DNA of 13,217 nt from an uncultured Lachnospiraceae bacterium (lineage in GTDB: Bacteria > Bacillota > Clostridia > Lachnospirales > Lachnospiraceae). Position 1 is the stretch's first letter. Each line of letters begins with the position of its first letter. The notes under the pieces are model-generated. The model did not search any database and had not been told where the DNA came from. It saw nothing but the letters and a program-made list of their open reading frames with translations. Below are positions 1-6,834 of this stretch, piece by piece. Location: the NCBI GenBank assembly GCA_902795625.1, contig CADBLW010000133.1, forward strand, positions 1 to 13,217. Reading direction: 5' to 3'. Both the position numbers and the translations under genes were made by a program.

Positions 1-395
1 CCAAGATCCATTTTTGTCTTTAATGAATGACCGGTATCGTCTTTTATCACGACCCAAACCCTTTTCCCACGGTATTCCTGCTGCGATAATTCTTCGATAT
101 CTCCGGATATCTGAAATGTTATTCCCTCCAGACAATTCAGCTTATTGATAAAACTCCTAATTGCCTCTTTCTCTATGGAATACTTGATAAAATCGAAATC
201 AATATCTCTTGTAGCACGTCTCACATCTCCGGTGATACTACGCATTACCACGCCACCTTTGATGGTTACATTCCGATTCATAGGACTTTTTGCAATAGCC
301 TTCAGCACAATATCCTGGCACACTCTCGCCTCTGCAAACAATTCGCTGTATCCATCTTTCAAATATTCGTATACCATTTTCTCAAGATCGATCAT
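1..395 (-). CDS. abiEii: AbiEii-type nucleotidyltransferase toxin (partial, N-terminal part only)
   Basis: This is the toxin of a type IV toxin-antitoxin (abortive infection) pair. The family is a DNA polymerase-beta-like nucleotidyltransferase fold that is thought to stop growth by modifying an RNA target with nucleotides. I translated the minus strand by hand: the frame is open from ATG at 395 to the window edge, giving about 131 residues. A typical N-terminus is followed by GG at residues 47-48 and then ATRDIDF at 61-67, which supplies the GG...D-x-D catalytic signature (D64, D66). A further Asp near 130 may be the third carboxylate. The start overlaps the antitoxin stop by one base (TGATG), the usual sign of translational coupling. 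The C-terminal part lies outside the window, so intactness cannot be judged. The region is AT-rich compared with the neighbouring pilus operon, which suggests acquisition. Confidence 0.88.
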   Translation of the reverse strand, partial: MIDLEKMVYEYLKDGYSELFAEARVCQDIVLKAIAKSPMNRNVTIKGGVVMRSITGDVRRATRDIDFDFIKYSIEKEAIRSFINKLNCLEGITFQISGDIEELSQQEYRGKRVWVVIKDDTGHSLKTKMDL

Positions 396-934
396 CAGTA
401 TACCTCAGTCCGCAAAGTTCTGATCACCTTATCACTTTTCGGTACAGCCACAGCGTAATTCCTTATTTTCTCTGTATTTAACTGTGGCAGGATTCTTCGG
501 TAATTTCCCAGAATCTCTTTATAATAATTGAATGGTAGTTTGCTCTTATATCTGACCAGTTCAATAAGCATACGTTCTCTGTCAAAAATCTGTATATCAT
601 ACCCTTTATACTCCATTGTTGTCCGCCCCTGGCCAAGGAGTTCCTCCGGCATGAATATCTGTTTCACACGCTTATCTGATATGGGAGCAGCTTCTCTTTT
701 TGTCGCCATAGTACACACATCAGGAACTTCATCCGTAAATCCATACAGATAAAAAGCCGTATCCAACGTGATAATCGCTTTAGGATACTTGTATGAAAGC
801 AGTGCCAGTTCAGGTACATGTTCTTTTTCTGAAAAAATGCCCTTGTCCACTCGGAAAAGCTTCCCTTCCGCAACCATTCGATTGATAAAATAATCCGATC
901 CATATTCTTTTAGACATTCACTCCGTGTCTTCAA
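395..934 (-). CDS. abiEi: AbiEi-type antitoxin / transcriptional autorepressor
   Basis: This is the antitoxin partner of AbiEii. In this family an N-terminal winged helix represses the operon and a C-terminal domain neutralises the toxin. I place the start at TTG 934 (179 residues) and not at the in-frame ATG at 1099. A good promoter and its operator lie inside the longer version, and TTG is preceded by GGCGGTGAT, an almost perfect match to the anti-Shine-Dalgarno sequence. The protein then begins LKTRSECLKEYGSDYFINR, with the pattern K-T-R-x-E-C-x-x-x-Y-G-S-D-Y that I associate with AbiEi N-termini, followed by GKLFRVDKGIFS, which looks like the wing. The length fits the family (roughly 180-200). 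It lies immediately upstream of the toxin gene with a one-base overlap. Family assignment rests on the N-terminal pattern plus the toxin neighbour. Confidence 0.85.
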   Translation of the reverse strand: MKTRSECLKEYGSDYFINRMVAEGKLFRVDKGIFSEKEHVPELALLSYKYPKAIITLDTAFYLYGFTDEVPDVCTMATKREAAPISDKRVKQIFMPEELLGQGRTTMEYKGYDIQIFDRERMLIELVRYKSKLPFNYYKEILGNYRRILPQLNTEKIRNYAVAVPKSDKVIRTLRTEVY

Positions 935-967
935 CAAAATCACCGCCCTTATATACACATCTGCATT

Positions 968-995
968 TTTATATGTTTTGCATAGGTCTGTGCAA
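968..995 (-). promoter_or_regulatory. Promoter of the abiE operon
   Basis: On the minus strand, TTGCAC (995-990) and TATAAA (973-968) are separated by 16 bases. Transcription would start near 961 and give a leader of about 27 bases carrying the GGCGGTGAT ribosome site. It lies within the longer possible reading frame of abiEi and so supports the TTG start. Assigned by hexamer match only. Confidence 0.6.
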
Positions 996-996
996 A
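977..996. promoter_or_regulatory. Inverted repeat over the abiE promoter, probable AbiEi operator 1
   Basis: The arms TTTGCATA and TGTGCAAA (7 of 8 complementary) flank a 4-base centre and cover the -35 hexamer and most of the spacer. AbiEi antitoxins are known to repress their own operon by binding inverted repeats in the promoter. The position suits repression. Its binding here is inferred. Confidence 0.55.
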
Positions 997-1043
997 TTAT
1001 ACCGTTCCACATTACTACTGTCAACAAACATTTTAACAATCCC

Positions 1044-1066
1044 ATGCAAATCATTGAACTTTGCAT
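1044..1066. promoter_or_regulatory. Second inverted repeat upstream of abiE, probable AbiEi operator 2
   Basis: This is a perfect ATGCAAA / TTTGCAT inverted repeat with a 9-base centre. It uses the same TTTGCATAGG half-site as the repeat over the promoter (977-986 and 1060-1069 share that word). Two related operators fit the cooperative autoregulation described for AbiEi proteins. Confidence 0.5.
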
Positions 1067-1205
1067 AGGATTATCAGAAACTTGCTTATTATATTTCATC
1101 GGGAGTTCACCTTCAAAAGGTGTAAACGGGGTGTAAATCCGTTTGATAAATCTTCAAAATACCATATTTTCAAGGTTTTCTGCTTTACCAAAATCTCTTG
1201 CCCCG
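1067..1205. other. AT-rich junction between the abiE module and the end of the tad operon
   Basis: No gene is seen here. It holds a small hairpin (CACCTT-caa-AAGGTG, 1108-1122), a direct repeat GGTGTAAA spaced 11 bases apart (1119-1126 and 1130-1137), and an AT-rich palindrome (CTTCAAAATA-cca-TATTTTCAAG, 1152-1174, one mispair). None is followed by a clear T-run, so I see no convincing intrinsic terminator for the tad operon before abiE. Base composition changes abruptly from GC-rich to AT-rich at about 1200. Confidence 0.5.
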
Positions 1206-1949
1206 TCAGCCCATCATCCACATCAAAGCGCATCCGAGCACGATCAGCACGGAAATCCCGCTGAAGAAGGACAGCAGACCGCGTAGGCCCTTCTTCCTGG
1301 GCCGCTGCACCGACGAGTAGCTGCCCTCCTCCGCAACCGAAGTCACAACATAGCCCGGCTCCTCCCCCGGCAATCCGTAAACCGGAGCGGGAGAAGGCTC
1401 CTCCGGCTCGCGCGCCACTGCGGTCAGCATCCGCTGCATTGTATTTCCTTCCTCATGGCTCATGACGTGGAACGCATAGCCGCTGTACACGGCCTGTGCA
1501 TCCTGCGGGTCAAGGTACCCCAACAACCAGTCGGACAATAAGCGCATTTGAATCGTCAGCGGTTTTTCATACTCCGGACAGTACACAAGCTCCACCTCCC
1601 CGGTATCGATCCGCAGGAAAATACAGTCCGGCTGCAGCACAAAACTCTCCTCCCGCAGCAGATATTTCTTGCTCTCGGCTATTCCGGAGAAAAGGGAAGC
1701 CAGTATCCTGCGGAACTCGGTTCCGGAAATCTTCTGTCCGAGAAAGCTTTCCGCAAGTGATGCACATCCGTCCACCGCGTAACGACGCAGTTTTCCCTCC
1801 CCCGCGCGCACCGTCTGCATGGGCAAAACTCCCGGTACAGTATTGTGCCCGAGCATCTCTTCTTCAAACGGGTTCTCTTCCGGAATGTCACGGAGCACCA
1901 GATAAACATGTTCCAACTCCGCAACCCTCTCTGCCTTAATCTCATACAT
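1206..1949 (-). CDS. DUF6382-like membrane protein, last gene of the tad operon
   Basis: This is a protein of about 247 residues whose first 170 or so resemble the DUF6382 domain found in Clostridia next to or within Tad operons (pattern YLLREESFVLQPDCIFL followed by G-E-V-x-L-x-Y-x-P-x-Y-E). Its biochemical function is not established. After a linker rich in Pro and Glu there is a basic patch and one membrane segment at the very C-terminus (about residues 225-246). As I recall, proteins with this domain usually continue into a C-terminal FHA phosphothreonine-binding domain; this one stops just after the membrane segment. I prefer ATG 1949 because AGGCGGTG lies 9 bases upstream; GTG 1961 (251 residues) is an alternative. 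It lies 44 bases after the second TadE-like gene, or 32 if GTG is used. Confidence 0.7.
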   Translation of the reverse strand: MYEIKAERVAELEHVYLVLRDIPEENPFEEEMLGHNTVPGVLPMQTVRAGEGKLRRYAVDGCASLAESFLGQKISGTEFRRILASLFSGIAESKKYLLREESFVLQPDCIFLRIDTGEVELVYCPEYEKPLTIQMRLLSDWLLGYLDPQDAQAVYSGYAFHVMSHEEGNTMQRMLTAVAREPEEPSPAPVYGLPGEEPGYVVTSVAEEGSYSSVQRPRKKGLRGLLSFFSGISVLIVLGCALMWMMG

Positions 1950-1993
1950 GGATCCAAACACCGCCTCTCCGCTGCTTCTCTTCAGTATTTACT

Positions 1994-2626
1994 CTATTTT
2001 AACCGGTTAACAAGCTCGCTTAGTTTCGTCAGCACCGTACTCAGTCCTTTGATCTCCATTCCTGTTTCCATCACAGCGGAATATATCCTCGTTCGCAGCC
2101 CGATATCCTTACAGTCGACAACGCAAGTCACATCATCCGAAAACCACCGTGAGGTCAGAGTCTGTCCGAAGAAAGGTATCTCCGTATCGCTTTTCAGCGA
2201 AATATGCACGATTACGCTGTCATCTTCCGCGCGAATGGATCGTCCTTCGATCCGGCTGATCCAAAATCTCCCTCCCGCCAGTTCATCGAGGTACTCCTCC
2301 ATGCTGTCGGCATCCTCCTTCGCAGTGTTGGAGAACCAGCGCCGAAAAATGGACCGTTCCAGCTTTCGTTCATACATCACCTTGTGAAGCCGCGGTTCCT
2401 CGTCGTTGAGGATCAGTGCCCTGGTATCCTCCGCGACCCGCTCCGCCAGTGTTCTCGCCACCGAAAGGTCCCTCATATACAAGGCCATATCGATCAACAA
2501 CACGATGATCATCGTGACAAGCGGCACAATGAACACGGCTTCCACGGTAAATGACGCTCGCACCGTTCTGCATACACGACCATGCTCAACCGACAATCTC
2601 TCCCTTTTCCGCTGCCTCCGTTTCAT
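1994..2626 (-). CDS. tadE: TadE-like pseudopilin of the Tad pilus (second copy)
   Basis: This 210-residue protein has a short basic N-terminus, then RASFTVEAVFIVP and one hydrophobic helix (about residues 26-48), followed by an extracytoplasmic region. ASFTVE is the TadE-type prepilin signature: cleavage after A24 would leave S25 as residue 1 and E29 at +5, the glutamate needed for prepilin processing and assembly. TadE-type minor pilins help initiate or regulate Flp pilus assembly. ATG 2626 follows GGAGGGAGAAC, a good ribosome site. A 125-base gap separates it from the upstream peptidase gene; I see no convincing gene in that gap. It is a TadE/TadG-like protein, and which subclass cannot be decided by eye. 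Confidence 0.82.
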   Translation of the reverse strand: MKRRQRKRERLSVEHGRVCRTVRASFTVEAVFIVPLVTMIIVLLIDMALYMRDLSVARTLAERVAEDTRALILNDEEPRLHKVMYERKLERSIFRRWFSNTAKEDADSMEEYLDELAGGRFWISRIEGRSIRAEDDSVIVHISLKSDTEIPFFGQTLTSRWFSDDVTCVVDCKDIGLRTRIYSAVMETGMEIKGLSTVLTKLSELVNRLK

Positions 2627-2751
2627 GTTCTCCCTCCATCACCGCATATACCCCCGACGACGCCTTTTGCAGGCAGCCGGATTACAATCCGCACCGCAGC
2701 CTCTTCACGCAACACCGATTCACAACGGACTCACTCCCGTTGCCGCGGTCT

Positions 2752-3192
2752 CTACGGCACAACTCCGAGCAACAGCGAGATTGCAAACCCCGCTGCCGCG
2801 AACGGGTAAAACGGCAGTGTATCCTTTCTGCCGATTTTCCGGATGACAACCAGAAGAAGTGCCACCGGCAAAAGGCTCATCAGACTGACAAGCAGAAAGA
2901 AACTGAGACCACGGAGTCCAAGGGCAAAGCCTGAGAGCAGCACGAGAACCGAATCTCCGGTGCCGATCATGTGCCACAGCAAACCGGCTGCCAGAAACAA
3001 TACGCCCGGTATCATCCCGAACACCCTCGCCCTCATAGTCAAGGCATTCGGAAACACTGCTGCCGCACACACACAGCAGCCCCCGGCGACAAGCAATACG
3101 ACAGGAATTTTCTTCGTCCGCAGATCACACGCGGCCCCGATTCCGATTACAAGCCCCAGGGAAATCAATCCGATCACATCTCCCGACTGCAT
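2752..3192 (-). CDS. tadV: TadV/CpaA-like prepilin peptidase (A24 aspartic peptidase)
   Basis: This 146-residue polytopic membrane protein is the expected size for the short TadV/CpaA class, which lacks the methyltransferase domain of PilD. Catalytic motifs are visible: ACDLRTKKIP with D23 in the first loop, and GTGD with D80, the second aspartate of the GxGD family. PFYPF in the third quarter matches the usual P-F-x-P-F motif of A24 peptidases. It would cleave Flp and the TadE-like proteins of this operon on the cytoplasmic face of the membrane. The start at 3192 follows GGGAGG by 8 bases. It begins 23 bases after the upstream TadE-like gene ends. GTGD is followed by SVL where VKL is common, a mild deviation. 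Confidence 0.88.
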   Translation of the reverse strand: MQSGDVIGLISLGLVIGIGAACDLRTKKIPVVLLVAGGCCVCAAAVFPNALTMRARVFGMIPGVLFLAAGLLWHMIGTGDSVLVLLSGFALGLRGLSFFLLVSLMSLLPVALLLVVIRKIGRKDTLPFYPFAAAGFAISLLLGVVP

Positions 3193-3215
3193 AACTCATG
3201 CCTCCCTTCGCCCGG

Positions 3216-4094
3216 CTAATCGCCGTCGTCCGTCTCTGCGGCGCACTTCTTACATGCACGAAGTCCCTTCTCCTGCGCCTCCGCAAGCGTCATGGACTGA
3301 ATTGTACGCTTCAGTTCTCCGCAGGAAAGCGTGCTGTGGTAACGGTTTCCGTAGTCGGTGATGAAGACCGAAGAACCGACGGACTGTCTGCAGCAAAACT
3401 CGCAGGGCCGGTATTTCTCTCCGTCTTTATTTCGCGCAGCCGCAACTTCATCAAACTCAATCTGACGAACCGACAGTTTGATGAATGAACAGGTCGATTT
3501 CCTGTGGTACACGGTTCCCCTCGCGGACACGTACACCGTCTCCTCCTCTTCTTCCTCCTCGTCCTCCTCCGCGCGCATGACCTCCCTGTCATGACCGAAG
3601 AAACTGCGCGCCGAAGTCCGCTGTACGATCGGCATCGAGCCGAGCACCGGCAGTTTGCTGACCGGTGCAAATCGGTACGACACCGTAAGGAGAAGCTGTC
3701 CGTCATCGTCAAACATGGAGCTTCCCGAAGTGCTCACTCCGGAAACTCCGCCCTTGATCCATCCGATCCAGTCGGCATCCCGGATCTCCCGCCGCAGCAG
3801 GTATCCCATATAAGCCTCGCTCGCCACCCGTCCGATGGCGGAATCAATCCCCAACTTTGCCACGAGATCATCCGTTTCATCGTCCGTCATGGACGACAGT
3901 TGGGAATACACGGTTCCGTACTGCGAAAGCTCTCGTACTACATGATTCATCGCAACCTGCATATCGCTCTGGATACGCAGGAATACAAACAGCTGCAGCA
4001 CCATATAAAGGACCAGAAACGCGGCAGGAACACACAGTGACGCTTCTACGGTGAAGGATCCCTTCGCCCGTTTGTTTTTCCACAGCAGCTTCAT
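3216..4094 (-). CDS. TadE-like pseudopilin with two C-terminal Cys/His zinc-ribbon-like repeats
   Basis: The N-terminus has a basic stretch and KGSFTVEASL, with cleavage expected after G12 and E17 at +5, followed by a hydrophobic helix (about 14-40): a TadE-type prepilin. Unusually, after an acidic run (about 176-185) there are two copies of a V-x-V-x-x-x-G-x-x-Y-H-x4-C ... P/A-C-x2-C unit. The first has H197, C202, C231 and C234; the second has H253, C258, C281 and C284. Such units resemble the small metal-binding modules seen at the ends of some secreted Firmicutes proteins. Zinc or disulfide use is inferred. I take ATG 4094 (292 residues), 7 bases after GGAGG; ATG 4100 would be only 1 base away. 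A 219-base spacer with two hairpins precedes it. Confidence 0.78.
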   Translation of the reverse strand: MKLLWKNKRAKGSFTVEASLCVPAAFLVLYMVLQLFVFLRIQSDMQVAMNHVVRELSQYGTVYSQLSSMTDDETDDLVAKLGIDSAIGRVASEAYMGYLLRREIRDADWIGWIKGGVSGVSTSGSSMFDDDGQLLLTVSYRFAPVSKLPVLGSMPIVQRTSARSFFGHDREVMRAEEDEEEEEEETVYVSARGTVYHRKSTCSFIKLSVRQIEFDEVAAARNKDGEKYRPCEFCCRQSVGSSVFITDYGNRYHSTLSCGELKRTIQSMTLAEAQEKGLRACKKCAAETDDGD

Positions 4095-4206
4095 TCTCAT
4101 TCCTCCCTTGCTAACATACTCTCTGACAACCGTTTCAGGCCGTCCCCCCGGAGAAAGTGTTTTATTTGACAGTCAGCGCCCGGAACGGCTGTCGGAAAGT
4201 ATGTCC

Positions 4207-4253
4207 GGTCTGCATGAGCGTTGCGCGTCGCCGCACTTCGTCTCATGCAGACC
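4207..4253. repeat. Perfect 12-bp inverted repeat (hairpin) between two tad genes
   Basis: GGTCTGCATGAG (4207-4218) is exactly repeated in reverse complement at 4242-4253 with a 23-base loop. It lies in the longest spacer of the operon and is not followed by a T-run on either strand, so it does not look like an ordinary terminator. An mRNA processing or stability element is possible. Confidence 0.7.
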
Positions 4254-4259
4254 TTATCC

Positions 4260-4285
4260 GGGAACGCTGGTGGACCAGCATTCCC
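4260..4285. repeat. Second hairpin in the same spacer
   Basis: GGGAACGCTGG (4260-4270) pairs with CCAGCATTCCC (4275-4285) around a 4-base loop. In the minus-strand RNA the single non-Watson-Crick pair is a U-G wobble, so the 11-bp stem is stable in the operon mRNA. It lies 29 bases after the DUF5702 stop and directly before the other hairpin. Confidence 0.7.
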
Positions 4286-4313
4286 TAAAAAGAGGCATAG
4301 CTCTGGGCAGGCT

Positions 4314-6611
4314 TCAGTAGGATACGGCGCATTTTCCGGGGATCGAATATGCGCTAATCCCCTCTTCATCCGTATCCCCGAATGACACAATTGTGTAAAG
4401 CGGAGACACCTCCGCGGTTGCACTCACCTCAAAACCGTAAACGCACTTTTTGATCAGAAAAGCCTCATCATACTTTGAGCGTATATTCACCTGGATCAGA
4501 TCAAGTGCGCGGCCGGTCATCGTGTCGGAGTTCCGCAGCAGCATGAACAGCATCAGGTAATGATCATAGCCGAGCTTCAGGCCCTCCGGAGGCTTGTATT
4601 CCTTCGCGATCTCAATCCGCTTGTCTCTCGACATCAGCAGTGAATTCGACAGTGAAAGCTGGAACGAGCCCGTGGTGACAAGCAGCGGAACCTGTTTGCC
4701 CTGCAGGATCTCCGCCGTCTCCAGATAGGCATTCTGGATTGCCCATATGACCAGAATGATCGTCTGCGCCACCTTGACCAAAACGGGGAACGGTATCGCC
4801 GACAGAAACTCTGCGGCAACCGCCAGTGCCTCCGTCTTTTTCACAGAATCGGAAAACACATGGATGATATTCATCAGAACGCGGATTCCCAGGATTGAAA
4901 GTGTCGCCGAACGCTGATTTTGCGCGTCACCGGTTTTGCCATAGAGAAGGTATTCCTGCTCGTAGTGCATGACTCCCTCCGGATCCTGATCCAGATAGTT
5001 GGACATATGCGTCGAAAAATAAGCGATCAGCAAAAGCTTCTCAGAGATCTCAACAACCCCGTCCGCCAGGCGGTTCAGCATGGTTTTCAGAAAATTCCCC
5101 TTGAGCAGAGCCTTCAGAAGATCAACGCTGAGCGGTCCGTCCTCGCTGATATCCGGATACACGTACAACGTTCGTATATCCTCCTCCACACTTTTTGACG
5201 GAAGATCCCGTTCAAAGTAGAGGGTGGCCGAGGAAAGCTCCTCATCAGCCGGATACACTCCCCCGACAATCCCATGTGTGAGCAGATTTTTGAGTGTCTG
5301 CCAAAACGAGGAATCCCCTGCAGTAGACTTCTTCACTTCCGAGTAATCAAGCTCCAGCCCGGCAATACTGTAATCCATAAGCATGACATAGACCTTGTTC
5401 AGTTTTTTCCACTCCTGAGTTGTCTGCGGGAAATCCCTCATCAACTCATAGACCGGCAGCAGCACCTCAATATTTCTCTCCAATGTCTTCTTCATTTTTG
5501 CGAAATCATAGGTTTTACCGCCGTCCTTTGCCCCGACATAGCTTTTCAATATTCGAAGCGTCTCCTCAAGGGATTTGTACATATCCTCGTCAATCAGCGA
5601 CTGACAGCTCTCCATGTATTGCTCAAACTCCGTAACCATGGGTCGAAACTTGTCCTGCAGTTCGATCAAATCCTCGAGGATCGGGATTGCTCCTCTCGCA
5701 CCCAGGAAGGAATCGTGTACCGCCGTCAGCAAAAAGACATATGCGCGAAGCGTGTTTTCATCCACCTCTGCCTCTCCTTCGTCCGGAAGCGCAGTCACTC
5801 CGTAAAAAAGCTCATCGGTGAGAAGCTTGATGTTGTCATACTGAGGTTTCAACTGTTCATAAAAAACCGTATTGCTCATGTGCACGGACACCTGGGAAAC
5901 CTCTCCCGGGATTGCCCGCTTAACAAAACTCGTGATCGTTTCCGGAGTACCGTCATCCCGGAACACAACACCGCTGGCATCGGTTTTAATCCCGTCAATC
6001 TGCTGTGCCAGCGCAAGCATTTTTTCCTCAAACACTGCCAATTCCTGCTGAACCTTCTGCTGAGTCTCCAGCGCCTCCGCCGTCTGCTCGGTCTCCTTAA
6101 GAAGCTTCACAGCATTTAAGAGAAGTTCTGCCAGCTCCTGAATCCCGCTGATGGCGCCTTCCTCGATCATCTGGTTTTTGCAGATCACACCTCCCCCGTG
6201 AAGAAGCGTGACAGTTTTGCTCAAAGCAACCTCGGAAATGTCATATGCATAGCTGTAATAAGACTTGTCTTCCCCGGCACTGCTCCCGGATACCGACTGT
6301 TCCGGCCGCCCGGACACCGAAAGATACGATCGGATCTCCTCCTCAATGTCCACATCATAGAGGCCGTACAGCCCGTAATCGTCAAATAAAGGCGCATAAT
6401 ACTCGCCGAGCACGGACTCACTCGCCGTCTGAAGGTTCATGCGAAACATCGCAACGGCGCCCTGTTGTCTCGCCGATTCCAGACTGACAAGGATCAGCGA
6501 AAAGATCAGGATCGTGGTGATCGCCATCAGTACGGTTACGGCTCCATCCGTCTCTCTGCGGCAGGGCCGGCTCATGCCGGCCGCCGATACCGCAGACGCA
6601 CAGGGGGTCAT
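4314..6611 (-). CDS. DUF5702 domain protein, large pilin-like component of the Tad locus
   Basis: This 765-residue protein begins with about 22 residues, then DGAVTVLMAITTILIFSLIL (one membrane helix, about 24-43), followed by a long extracytoplasmic region with several coiled or helical stretches. A second hydrophobic segment lies around residues 605-630. The N-terminal G-A-V-T-V motif with an aromatic or aliphatic residue in place of the glutamate is typical of the DUF5702 family found in Clostridia Tad operons. It resembles a TadG-like component, but L28 stands where the +5 glutamate of Flp and TadE would be. Function is inferred from position only. The ATG overlaps the flp stop by 4 bases (ATGA), implying coupled translation with the major pilin. 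Length is unusual for a pilin and suits a tip or cell-wall-spanning scaffold. Confidence 0.78.
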   Translation of the reverse strand: MTPCASAVSAAGMSRPCRRETDGAVTVLMAITTILIFSLILVSLESARQQGAVAMFRMNLQTASESVLGEYYAPLFDDYGLYGLYDVDIEEEIRSYLSVSGRPEQSVSGSSAGEDKSYYSYAYDISEVALSKTVTLLHGGGVICKNQMIEEGAISGIQELAELLLNAVKLLKETEQTAEALETQQKVQQELAVFEEKMLALAQQIDGIKTDASGVVFRDDGTPETITSFVKRAIPGEVSQVSVHMSNTVFYEQLKPQYDNIKLLTDELFYGVTALPDEGEAEVDENTLRAYVFLLTAVHDSFLGARGAIPILEDLIELQDKFRPMVTEFEQYMESCQSLIDEDMYKSLEETLRILKSYVGAKDGGKTYDFAKMKKTLERNIEVLLPVYELMRDFPQTTQEWKKLNKVYVMLMDYSIAGLELDYSEVKKSTAGDSSFWQTLKNLLTHGIVGGVYPADEELSSATLYFERDLPSKSVEEDIRTLYVYPDISEDGPLSVDLLKALLKGNFLKTMLNRLADGVVEISEKLLLIAYFSTHMSNYLDQDPEGVMHYEQEYLLYGKTGDAQNQRSATLSILGIRVLMNIIHVFSDSVKKTEALAVAAEFLSAIPFPVLVKVAQTIILVIWAIQNAYLETAEILQGKQVPLLVTTGSFQLSLSNSLLMSRDKRIEIAKEYKPPEGLKLGYDHYLMLFMLLRNSDTMTGRALDLIQVNIRSKYDEAFLIKKCVYGFEVSATAEVSPLYTIVSFGDTDEEGISAYSIPGKCAVSY

Positions 6612-6805
6612 TTTACGATTGCCTCGGAGTTCAGCTTGATAGAGTCGAACGCCGAGCTGACAATCGATGAAATCTCATTTTTAAAGATCAGAACAAGGCC
6701 GATCAGGACAACCAGGATCAGCACAACCTCGATAACGCCGATGCCCTGTTGATCCTCCTTAAAACTTTCCGCAAGATTTTTCAATTTCCACAGTAATCTC
6801 TTCAT
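6608..6805 (-). CDS. flp: Flp-type major pilin
   Basis: This 65-residue prepilin has a 21-residue basic/polar leader ending in QQG and then IGVIEVVLILVVLIGLVLI, with cleavage expected between G21 and I22. E26 is at +5, as in all class IVb Flp pilins, and the mature protein of about 44 residues is almost entirely the helix plus a short polar tail. It forms the pilus fibre, polymerised by TadA/TadB/TadC. ATG 6805 has GGAGGAG 6-7 bases upstream; the frame stays open further upstream but that region overlaps tadC and has no pilin-like content. It lies 29 bases after tadC and overlaps the DUF5702 gene by 4 bases. Confidence 0.93.
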   Translation of the reverse strand: MKRLLWKLKNLAESFKEDQQGIGVIEVVLILVVLIGLVLIFKNEISSIVSSAFDSIKLNSEAIVK

Positions 6806-6834
6806 TGTTTTCTCCTCCGTTATTCTTTTCCGTT

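Noticed and set aside
935..1099. N-terminal extension of the AbiEi antitoxin from ATG 1099
   Set aside because: This stretch contains the promoter and operators, its translation lacks family similarity, and TTG 934 has a far better ribosome site.
1152..1174. Terminator of the tad operon
   Set aside because: The palindrome is AT-rich, has a central mispair and lacks a T-run, so I do not call it a terminator.
1..1200. CRISPR array or insertion-sequence ends near the AbiE module
   Set aside because: No regularly spaced repeats and no transposase or paired terminal inverted repeats are visible; the repeats present fit operators.
2627..2751. Possible short minus-strand GTG frame between tadV and the second TadE-like gene, ending in an ATGA-like overlap
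   Set aside because: No ribosome site near the GTG, and the Gly/Val-rich product resembles nothing I know.
5274..6119. Long plus-strand open frame of 281 codons
   Set aside because: It is fully antisense to the DUF5702 gene, with Leu/His/Arg-rich content typical of a shadow frame and no ribosome site.
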